Below, in pieces: positions 1 through 5,931 of a DNA stretch of 6,362 bases. The position numbers and the translations under genes are program-made. Numbering within the stretch: the first letter of the stretch is position 1; each line of letters opens with the position of its first letter. The DNA is from Subdoligranulum variabile (GTDB lineage Bacteria > Bacillota > Clostridia > Oscillospirales > Ruminococcaceae): the NCBI GenBank assembly GCA_003343905.1, contig QAKI01000025.1:1-6362 (forward strand). Direction: 5' to 3'. Under the pieces are notes generated by a model that saw nothing but the letters and a program-made list of their open reading frames with translations, searched no databases and was not told where the DNA came from.

Positions 1-61
1 ATTTTTTGCCTGGTCCGGCATTTGTACCGCCGTCAGACAGGAGCAAATCGTCCGTATTCAA
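1..61 (-). CDS. Start of an unknown minus-strand gene (TTG start, partial)
   Basis: Only the first 20 codons are in the window; the frame leaves through the left edge. The peptide begins (TTG read as Met) MNTDDLLLSDGGTNAGPGKK, which I do not recognise. The start is chosen because AAAGGAGG lies at 71-78, nine bases upstream, and an in-frame TAA follows only one codon before the TTG, so no longer version is possible. There is a good promoter candidate at 158-187. The stretch has 30 G+C in its first 60 bases, in sharp contrast to the AT-rich DNA to its right, so it may be a resident gene at the edge of the acquired region. Its Gly-rich end is not a Walker A motif by spacing. Plus-strand frames are also open here for about 28 and 48 codons, which lowers confidence. 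Confidence 0.5.
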   Translation of the reverse strand, partial: MNTDDLLLSDGGTNAGPGKK

Positions 62-70
62 GCCTTACCG

Positions 71-78
71 CCTCCTTT
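71..78 (-). promoter_or_regulatory. Strong ribosome binding site that fixes a TTG start
   Basis: On the minus strand this reads AAAGGAGG, close to perfect complementarity to the 3' end of 16S rRNA. It is separated by nine bases from the TTG at 61-59. It is the best ribosome binding site in the window and is the main reason to believe the left-edge gene. Confidence 0.6.
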
Positions 79-157
79 GTGTGCATAATAATAGACTATT
101 TTGCTCCGACATTAAAGTGTGTCCAGATAAATAGGGAAATGATATAATTTATTCCGA

Positions 158-187
158 ATTATATAGTTTATTGAAAAATATATACAA
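158..187 (-). promoter_or_regulatory. Possible sigma-70/sigma-A promoter for the left-edge gene
   Basis: On the minus strand, TTGTAT (182-187, four of six matches to TTGACA) is followed after 18 bases by TATAAT (158-163, a perfect -10). It points at the TTG-start gene and leaves a leader of roughly 90 bases before the ribosome binding site. The surrounding DNA is very AT-rich, so a chance match is possible. Confidence 0.4.
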
Positions 188-307
188 ATATTGCTAAATA
201 AAGAAAAAGTGATAATAAAAAATATTATATAAAAGGACATGAACTGTTTAATAGACAAGTTGTATATAATCAATGGTGCTAAATTAATTTAATTTATATT
301 AAAAAGA

Positions 308-319
308 TAACGGCCGTTA
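308..319. repeat. Perfect 12-base palindrome TAACGGCCGTTA
   Basis: The sequence TAACGGCCGTTA equals its own reverse complement, with a CGGCCG core in otherwise AT-rich DNA. It could be a protein-binding operator or a recombination site. No adjacent promoter or gene assigns a role. Confidence 0.45.
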
Positions 320-369
320 ATTGATGTAAATTTTTATACTTCGTTTTTTAGGTGTTTACTGTGGCAGTT

Positions 370-404
370 AAAAAATGCATGCACGAGCCAATCATGCATG
401 CATT
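370..404 (-). terminator. Possible Rho-independent terminator of the operon
   Basis: On the minus strand AATGCATGCA (404-395) pairs perfectly with TGCATGCATT (383-374) across an 11-base loop, and the T's continue so that a run of six T's follows the stem's last GCA. It lies about 270 bases downstream of the nucleotidyltransferase stop, in the right orientation to end the operon. The stem has only four G/C pairs out of ten, so it is a weak terminator; an operator is an alternative, since each arm is itself nearly palindromic. Confidence 0.4.
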
Positions 405-486
405 ACGTTTATTAATGAAGATAAAGAATATTTTAATCACAGATATTTATTAAAAATCAACTAATTAAACAAAACTGTTACAATAA

Positions 487-627
487 ATAGTTTGTTGCCG
501 ATTATATCGATTAAGTGATAATGATTATTACTATTTAAATGGTGATAATAATATTAAAAGCGATCCGCTTGAAAACTATAAAAAATTAGGAATACAAATA
601 TTGAAAAAGATGTTTAGCTTATTATAA
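487..627 (+). pseudogene. Possible gene remnant without a start codon
   Basis: This plus-strand frame is open from after the TAA at 484-486 to the TAA at 625-627, 46 codons. It has no ATG, GTG or TTG start before codon 39. Its middle reads like real protein: SDNDYYYLNGDNN followed by KSDPLENYKKLGIQILKKMF. I do not recognise a family. Just upstream in another frame, 414-461 also looks protein-like (NEDKEYFNHRYLLKIN), so the two could be pieces of one decayed gene separated by a stop and a frameshift. In AT-rich DNA such frames can arise by chance, so this is a weak call. Confidence 0.22.
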
Positions 628-675
628 ATATTATAAATTTAATATTCGTTTTGATTTTATGTTACATAATTTACA

Positions 676-1566
676 CTAAAAAATTCTCTTATTTATTGCT
701 ATTTTTTCGTAATCTTTTTCGCTCAAATCATTTTTTATCAATTGGTATAAATCATCACTTTCTAATCGCGTTTGAAAATTGAATTTCCATTCTTTACGTT
801 CCTTCGCGCATAGACCATAATAATTTAATAATTCTTCTCCTTTAGATGTTCTGAAAGCATCAATATATTTATTGAGAACTGTATCCTCAAAAACTTGTCC
901 GGTATAATATAACATATAATATACGTATGGGATAATTTTGTACGACTCGCTCAATGAATAAAATTTGTCTAAAGTGATTGTATCAAGATTGTTTTTCAGT
1001 AAATAATACACGTCCTTGAACATTTCATATTTAATGCTATTACGCGTTGCGAGAAGAAAGATAGAATTCATATCTTTATAGTGATGCGAAATTAATTGAA
1101 TTATTGCTTTTACAGGCGGCAATGTTTGAACTTTTACACCATAAATATCCATTTCTGTCGTATCATAAAGAAATTCTTCAATATTAATCCGTTTGCCATC
1201 GTATTCACCCCAAAAGATGTCAAAGTTCAAATCTATCATCATTGTACCTAATGGAGATAAATTTTTAATCCAAGGTGAAATCTGATGTGAACCTGCTAAC
1301 ATAATTATTTGATCTTTACGTGAATGTTGAGTATTGATAAAACCATTTTGATGAAGAACTTCTTCGATTTTTTTTAAATGTATTCGTGGTATTAAAATGT
1401 CAATATCTGAACTTGTCCGTTTGCCCAATTCACCGTATGCTAGTTTGGATAGCGTTTCTCCTTTTATTATTGCATAACAAAAATTCATATTTTTTAACAG
1501 CGGTTTTAAACAAGTATAGCATTTCTGATTAAATATTTTAGATAGAATACTATTTATTGGTAACAT
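676..1566 (-). CDS. Nucleotidyltransferase family protein (NTP_transf_5, PF14907-like)
   Basis: A 296-residue protein with the N-terminal signature of the PF14907 group of minimal nucleotidyltransferases: IKGETL (34-39), then KRTSSDIDILIP (49-60), whose R50, D54 and D56 fit the conserved R-x3-D-x-D of this fold, then QNGF (73-76). A third acidic residue could be D112 in MMIDLNFDIFW, and HHYKD (161-165) and FKDVYYLL (183-190) follow in the helical C-terminal half. Enzymes of this fold move a nucleotide onto a protein or small molecule; the target of this group is mostly unknown. Family members are commonly seen next to peptide-modification genes, including some lasso-peptide clusters of Firmicutes, which fits the neighbours here. 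The start has a weak AGGA that overlaps the TAG stop of the protease gene 7 bases upstream, so translation is probably coupled. It appears to be the last gene of the operon; no cysteine or membrane features stand out. Confidence 0.8.
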   Translation of the reverse strand: MLPINSILSKIFNQKCYTCLKPLLKNMNFCYAIIKGETLSKLAYGELGKRTSSDIDILIPRIHLKKIEEVLHQNGFINTQHSRKDQIIMLAGSHQISPWIKNLSPLGTMMIDLNFDIFWGEYDGKRINIEEFLYDTTEMDIYGVKVQTLPPVKAIIQLISHHYKDMNSIFLLATRNSIKYEMFKDVYYLLKNNLDTITLDKFYSLSESYKIIPYVYYMLYYTGQVFEDTVLNKYIDAFRTSKGEELLNYYGLCAKERKEWKFNFQTRLESDDLYQLIKNDLSEKDYEKIAINKRIF

Positions 1567-1573
1567 AAATTTC

Positions 1574-2089
1574 CTACTTTAAATCTGATTTTTGTTTTTC
1601 TTGTATATATGAACATAATTTATTTCTAAATGAAATATAAACAGGAGAATTTTTTGTTTTGTCAATTTCATAACGATTTTTTCTGAATTCTCGGTTGACA
1701 AGATAGGATAATTCAATAAGCTCGTTGGGAATTGTATATATATGATTAGAATTAATAGATATGACTTTTCCTAAGACATACTCTTCCTCAACTTCTTCCA
1801 GTCTAAATGAATTATCTCCTTTGCATAAAAGTATTTTATTCCTCTTTTTTATCAATCTATGTACCAAAAGAGCATTATTTTTATACAGAAAAACAATTAT
1901 ATCACCGATTTCATAATTGTTACATGGTTTTACTTTAATAACGTCGCCATCTTTGAGAACTGGTTCCATGCTTGTTCCCATAACAGTTATTGACAATTCT
2001 TTATCTAATTTGGAAAGTGCTAAAAGTAGTTTGCCACTGTTTTTATTAAACATTGAATCCATAATATCATTCATATTATCTAAAACCAT
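1574..2089 (-). CDS. S24/S26-family (signal-peptidase-like) serine protease
   Basis: A 171-residue protein with the hallmarks of the S24/S26 peptidase superfamily. GTSMEPVLKDGD at 38-49 holds the nucleophile Ser40. GDIIVF at 62-67 is the following box. LLVHRL at 74-79 puts His77 where LexA-type and bacterial signal peptidases have the general-base Lys, as in SipW/ER-type Ser-His enzymes. CKGDNS at 89-94 is the last conserved box. I see no strong hydrophobic helix at either end, so unlike a true signal peptidase it looks soluble or only peripherally attached. Residues 125-171 form a charged tail of unclear role. The start is uncertain: no clear ribosome binding site precedes the ATG at 2089, and Met6, Met10 and Met13 are possible alternatives. 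It ends 7 bases before the nucleotidyltransferase gene. In context it could cut a leader from the modified peptide, but a regulatory role like that of S24 repressors is possible, although no DNA-binding domain is visible. Confidence 0.82.
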   Translation of the reverse strand: MVLDNMNDIMDSMFNKNSGKLLLALSKLDKELSITVMGTSMEPVLKDGDVIKVKPCNNYEIGDIIVFLYKNNALLVHRLIKKRNKILLCKGDNSFRLEEVEEEYVLGKVISINSNHIYTIPNELIELSYLVNREFRKNRYEIDKTKNSPVYISFRNKLCSYIQEKQKSDLK

Positions 2090-2203
2090 AATTATTTTAA
2101 AGAGTATTTTTACGTTTAAAAATTTTCAATAGCTAAAAAATTAAAAACATATGTCGTTGATAGTTTTCCGTAACATACAATTGTTCATATCTTGAAATTG
2201 TGC

Positions 2204-4069
2204 TTATACCATATAGTTTTTCGCTTGTATATTAAACATATCCCGGTATATACCACCTTTGGCCATAAGTTCATTATGTGTGCCGTATTCAGCGATTGAG
2301 CCATTTGCAAATACGGCGATTTTATTTGTAAAGCGCGTAGATGACATACGATGTGAAATATAAATCGCTGTACGCTGTTCCGCAAGATCGTGAAAATTTT
2401 TGTATATATTATACTCTGCTATTGGATCCAAGGCAGAAGTTGGCTCATCAAATATTATGATTGGAGCTTCTCGATAAACCGCGCGGGCGATGGCGATCTT
2501 CTGACCTTCTCCGCCGGAAAGCTCAATTCCGTCAGGATCGAAGTTTTTGCAGATATATGTATCCTGTCCGTTGGGAAGTGTCTTCACGCGGTTCTCAAGT
2601 CCGCATTTTCGTATGCATTGGGAAATGTGTTCGCGGTCGAACTCTGTGTTCATTGCGATATTCTCATTTACTGCAAATTCGAACAGTGAAAAATCCTGGA
2701 ATACTACGCCGAACAGGCGATAGTATTCGTCGAGGGAAATGTCAGCTGCGGGTATTCCATTTATAAGTATCTCTCCTTCGGTCGGTTCATATAATCTGCA
2801 CAGCAGTTTGATAAATGTAGTTTTTCCGGCTCCGTTTTCCCCTACTATTGAAAGTGTCTCTCCACGTCTTATCGTTATATTGACATGCTCAAGGATCATA
2901 CGGTCGGTCTTTGGGTACTTGAATGAAACATCCCGAAACTCTATTTCGGCGTTTTTCGGAATATCGATATGTGTTTGTACACTGTTGTTTTTCAGATGAC
3001 CGGAATTTAAAAAGCAATTGCGATATTCTTTCAGATACCATGCTGTCTGAATCATAAGAAGAGAATAGTTACCTGACAATCCCATGACTGCACTTGAAAA
3101 GGTACTTGCCGCCGTTAAATACATTGAGAAATCACCGACCGTCATCGTACTGTTTACAACCTGTACGGCAAGAATTAGATACACGGCAATATCCTGAAAA
3201 ATCCCGATAATTCCGGTCAGACTATTGAACGAGAGCATTTTTTGCTGGAATGCCCGGTCAAGCGGATAGAGATTATCCCGCCAGCTTGTATCGGCTTTGT
3301 TATACAACCAATTTTCGATATTGCCGATGCGAATATCCTTCCCACAGTCAGGGATTGTCATAATTCCTTCATAGTACTCGTTAATTCGGGCTTTTCTCAT
3401 ACGTTCATCATTGTAGCGATGCGGAAAATTACGCTGATAGCGGTCTATGAGAAACCTTACTGACGATGATACAATAATTACTGCAAGAATGATCGGGTTG
3501 AGCGTTGTTACGAGAGCGGCAACACTGATAAGAGTGATGAGAGAAGAAGCAATAGCTGTTGTAAATTGCAAAACACGGTCAAATCGGTTTTGCATAGCAA
3601 GCCACTGCTTATCTTGCATCTCTGGATCTTCAAGTGATGAATAAGGAAGATTCATAATGTTGTCGGCAAATGCTTCATATGTAGCGAAGTCAAGCTTTGT
3701 GCGCTCAATAGAATCCCATCTTTCAAAAAGAGAGGAAATTATCGTTATCATAAACGATGACCCAGCCATGATCAGGGCATAGAGTATCACTACACGGATA
3801 TTTTGCCCGATGGTCAGCTCGTTGAGAATCGCGCGGACAAAGAAAATAGGTATAAGCGACTGTGCATTTTGCAAAAGAATCAGAGGAACTCTGAACAAAA
3901 ACAGCTTTTTGTTTGTATTCCATAGAAATTTACAGGCAAAGGCAAGATTGGCGTATTGCTCGCGAAGCGTACCCTCATTTGCTTCTTTTTGGCGTCTTGA
4001 CTCTGTCTTTTCAGCTTTTTTAGAAGCGCGAAGCTTTTGTTTTTTATCCTTTGTGAGCTTTGTTTTCAT
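2204..4069 (-). CDS. ABC exporter half-transporter 2 (membrane domain fused to ATPase)
   Basis: A 621-residue partner of the preceding ABC gene, with the same domain order. Hydrophobic segments lie near 58-82, 92-115, 168-208 (a pair), 284-306 and 312-345. The ATPase has Walker A GENGAGKTT (410-418), Q-loop Q458, signature LSGGE (517-521), Walker B IIFDE with D541 and E542, D-loop SALD (545-548) and switch H573. The first 40 or so residues form a very Lys/Arg/Glu-rich tail before the membrane domain; no later Met occurs before residue 101, so the tail is part of the protein. Its ATG shares an ATGA with the previous stop codon, and GAAGAGGT at 4076-4083 gives a ribosome binding site, indicating coupled translation. 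The two ABC proteins share the closing pattern GTHNELM-x-KGGIY, so they are paralogues. Both ATP sites keep the catalytic Glu and His. The exported substrate is not readable from the sequence; a modified peptide is inferred from context. Confidence 0.93.
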   Translation of the reverse strand: MKTKLTKDKKQKLRASKKAEKTESRRQKEANEGTLREQYANLAFACKFLWNTNKKLFLFRVPLILLQNAQSLIPIFFVRAILNELTIGQNIRVVILYALIMAGSSFMITIISSLFERWDSIERTKLDFATYEAFADNIMNLPYSSLEDPEMQDKQWLAMQNRFDRVLQFTTAIASSLITLISVAALVTTLNPIILAVIIVSSSVRFLIDRYQRNFPHRYNDERMRKARINEYYEGIMTIPDCGKDIRIGNIENWLYNKADTSWRDNLYPLDRAFQQKMLSFNSLTGIIGIFQDIAVYLILAVQVVNSTMTVGDFSMYLTAASTFSSAVMGLSGNYSLLMIQTAWYLKEYRNCFLNSGHLKNNSVQTHIDIPKNAEIEFRDVSFKYPKTDRMILEHVNITIRRGETLSIVGENGAGKTTFIKLLCRLYEPTEGEILINGIPAADISLDEYYRLFGVVFQDFSLFEFAVNENIAMNTEFDREHISQCIRKCGLENRVKTLPNGQDTYICKNFDPDGIELSGGEGQKIAIARAVYREAPIIIFDEPTSALDPIAEYNIYKNFHDLAEQRTAIYISHRMSSTRFTNKIAVFANGSIAEYGTHNELMAKGGIYRDMFNIQAKNYMV

Positions 4070-5880
4070 ACAGTTACCTCTTCACCGCTCGGGTCATCTG
4101 ACACATAATAATGCGCCTGTTTTTTGAACATCTCAGCGTATATACCGCCTTTTTCCATAAGCTCGTTATGCGTACCTTGCTCGACAATCATTCCGTCAGC
4201 AAACACGGCGATTTTATCACAGAACTTGACACTTGCGAGGCGATGGGATATGTAAATTGATGTTTTTTTTCCGATAATACGGTCAAAACGCTCGTACAAA
4301 TTTGTTTCAGCTATAGGATCGAGAAATGCAGTAGGCTCGTCAAGGATGACTATGGGGGCGTCCTTGTAATATGCTCGTGCACAGGCGAGTTTTTGTTCTT
4401 CGCCGCCGGAGAATTCAGTACCGTCATATTCAAACGGTCGGAAAAGCTGTGTGTCGACGCCGTTATTAAGAAGAGCTATCCGCTCTTCAAGTCCACAGTT
4501 TTCAAGCGCCTTGTCAAGACGCAAACGGTCAGGCTTGCGGTTCAGGACAATATTATCACGGATAGTCATAGCAAAGAGTGAATAATCCTGAAATACTACT
4601 GATAACATTTCACGGTAATCGGAGAGCTTTATCGTTGAGATGTCGATCCCTCCCACAAGAATCTTGCCGTCAGTCGGCTCATAAAGACGGCAGATGAGCT
4701 TGATGAATGTCGATTTGCCTGCCCCGTTATATCCAACACAGGATAAACGTTCTCCAGCCTTGATCTTAATGTTGATGTGCTTCAAGACGAAGTTTTCTGT
4801 ATTTGGATACTTGAATGAAACATCGACGAATTCTATATCGAATTTGCCGTTTGTAGGATTATCTCCGCAGACATATTCACGTTCAGCTCCGGCATGTGCC
4901 GCAAAACGTTCAAATTCTTTGTAATCATCGACATATTTCGAAAGAATCAACAACTTCGGGAAGTGTCCTATAAATCCTGAGAAAGATCCTGCAAATGCTG
5001 TTACAGCTCCGAGAAACACGGTAAACGAGCCGACCGTAATTTCGCCGGCTATGGCAAGATTTGCACAATACCCGTAGATTACAACGGTCTGTACGAAATT
5101 TACTAGCATCGTGACGATTTGCCATGGAAGAGTCATATTCTGCTGCCGTTTTATTTCACATATAAACTCGCTCGTCTCATTGCGGAATTTTTTGCGAAGC
5201 CATGCGGCTGCGCCATTTATGCGTACTTCTTTGGCGACTGTAAAATTGGTCATGTTATTGCAAATATAATTATAACGGCGGCTGAGACGGCTGAGTATCG
5301 GCTGGAATTCATAGCCGATATTATTAAGTTTCTTGCCGACCAATGTATTAATACCGATCACCGCGAGAATAAATACAATCATAAGCGGATGAAGAGATGC
5401 GATTATGTATGTATATCCGGCGAGCTGGAGCGTGTTTTGAACAAAGCCCAGTACAGTTGAGCCGAAAAAAGCTTGAGGTTCCACCGGACCAATACATCGT
5501 GCCGCGACATTTCGGACATGACCGTTCTCGAGGTTTCCGTAATCCATGAAGACCCATTTGCGGTTGGTGTCCATATTAACGCGATGTGCAGTTTTGAGTG
5601 TTTGCACAGTTGAAAAATATGATATAACAAGGTTGGATATATTGAATAGTATAATTACTGCGGCGTAGAGCGTAATATAGTGCAGTGTTACATTCATTCG
5701 CCGCTTATTCGCTAACTCATCAAGGATATATTTGGGTATGACAAGAAGGACAAAAGGTTGTATGGTATTTATGATAAAAGAAAGAATAGAGAAAAACCAT
5801 GTACTGTTCGCCATTGACCACGAGCGGCGGAACATATAAATCATATTTTTAATAAATACTGATAAATATCTGATTTTCAT
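4066..5880 (-). CDS. ABC exporter half-transporter 1 (membrane domain fused to ATPase)
   Basis: A 604-residue protein of the usual length for an ABC exporter half-transporter. The N-terminal half has about six hydrophobic segments (roughly 27-58, 68-92, 141-160, 163-181, 255-278 and 283-313). The ATPase domain starts near residue 348. It has Walker A GYNGAGKST (383-391), Q-loop Q431, signature FSGGE (490-494, a variant of LSGGQ), Walker B ILDE with D514 and catalytic E515, D-loop AFLD (518-521) and switch H546. There is no N-terminal C39 peptidase domain, so it should export substrate without cleaving a leader. The start ATG is preceded by AAGGGAG at 5894-5900, and no other in-frame start lies between it and an upstream stop. 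It overlaps the next ABC gene by 4 bases, so the two probably form a heterodimer in the cytoplasmic membrane. The substrate is inferred to be the peptide made by the neighbouring SPASM enzyme; a multidrug or lipid exporter cannot be excluded. Confidence 0.93.
   Translation of the reverse strand: MKIRYLSVFIKNMIYMFRRSWSMANSTWFFSILSFIINTIQPFVLLVIPKYILDELANKRRMNVTLHYITLYAAVIILFNISNLVISYFSTVQTLKTAHRVNMDTNRKWVFMDYGNLENGHVRNVAARCIGPVEPQAFFGSTVLGFVQNTLQLAGYTYIIASLHPLMIVFILAVIGINTLVGKKLNNIGYEFQPILSRLSRRYNYICNNMTNFTVAKEVRINGAAAWLRKKFRNETSEFICEIKRQQNMTLPWQIVTMLVNFVQTVVIYGYCANLAIAGEITVGSFTVFLGAVTAFAGSFSGFIGHFPKLLILSKYVDDYKEFERFAAHAGAEREYVCGDNPTNGKFDIEFVDVSFKYPNTENFVLKHINIKIKAGERLSCVGYNGAGKSTFIKLICRLYEPTDGKILVGGIDISTIKLSDYREMLSVVFQDYSLFAMTIRDNIVLNRKPDRLRLDKALENCGLEERIALLNNGVDTQLFRPFEYDGTEFSGGEEQKLACARAYYKDAPIVILDEPTAFLDPIAETNLYERFDRIIGKKTSIYISHRLASVKFCDKIAVFADGMIVEQGTHNELMEKGGIYAEMFKKQAHYYVSDDPSGEEVTV
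4076..4083 (-). promoter_or_regulatory. Ribosome binding site of ABC half-transporter 2, inside the previous gene
   Basis: GAAGAGGT on the minus strand ends six bases before the ATG at 4069. It lies within the last codons of the upstream ABC gene, and with the ATGA stop/start overlap it supports coupled translation and near-equal amounts of the two half-transporters. Confidence 0.6.
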
Positions 5881-5893
5881 TATCCGAACAAAG

Positions 5894-5900
5894 CTCCCTT
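5894..5900 (-). promoter_or_regulatory. Ribosome binding site of ABC half-transporter 1
   Basis: On the minus strand AAGGGAG lies 13 bases before the ATG at 5880, a little farther than ideal. A stop codon (TAA) lies just upstream of the ATG in an overlapping frame, and no other start is available, so this site most likely serves the ATG. Confidence 0.5.
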
Positions 5901-5931
5901 CTATTGTCCTTGAACGGCGGCAGTGTAAAAA

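Larger units (their letters stand above)
188..675. other. AT-rich gene-poor stretch downstream of the operon
   Basis: Almost 500 bases without a convincing complete gene. Composition is very AT-rich (9 G+C in 181-240). Structure inside it includes a 12-base palindrome at 308-319, a 10-base inverted repeat at 374-404 and a coding-like fragment without a start at 487-627. Short frames starting at 239 (17 codons), 352 (GTG) and 375 (ATG, 29 codons) lack good ribosome binding sites. No tRNA, rRNA, CRISPR or complete insertion sequence is recognised. Confidence 0.6.

Noticed and set aside
352..464. Two short overlapping plus-strand frames (GTG at 352, ATG at 375)
   Set aside because: Neither has a good ribosome binding site, and both run through the inverted repeat at 374-404.
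516..530. A Fur-box-like sequence TGATAATGATTATTA (one mismatch to the Bacillus 7-1-7 box)
   Set aside because: It coincides with Asp/Asn/Tyr-rich codons of the possible remnant, in AT-rich DNA, and no promoter or gene start follows it.
2101..2129. A promoter for the protease gene (TTGAAA at 2124-2129)
   Set aside because: The -10 at 17 bases spacing (TACTCT) matches only three of six positions and lies very close to the start codon.
2139..2187. A 15-codon minus-strand frame between the ABC and protease genes as a precursor peptide
   Set aside because: There is no ribosome binding site, and it is too short and featureless to support.
5119..5460. Long plus-strand frame opposite the first ABC gene (113 codons)
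   Set aside because: It lies within a fully motif-supported ABC gene, has no recognised domain and is expected as an antisense shadow, as are the other plus-strand frames across 2390-5460.
4066..5880. A degenerate ATP site in the ABC heterodimer
   Set aside because: Both ATPase domains keep Walker A Lys, the catalytic Glu after Walker B and the switch His; only the signature and D-loop of the first vary slightly.
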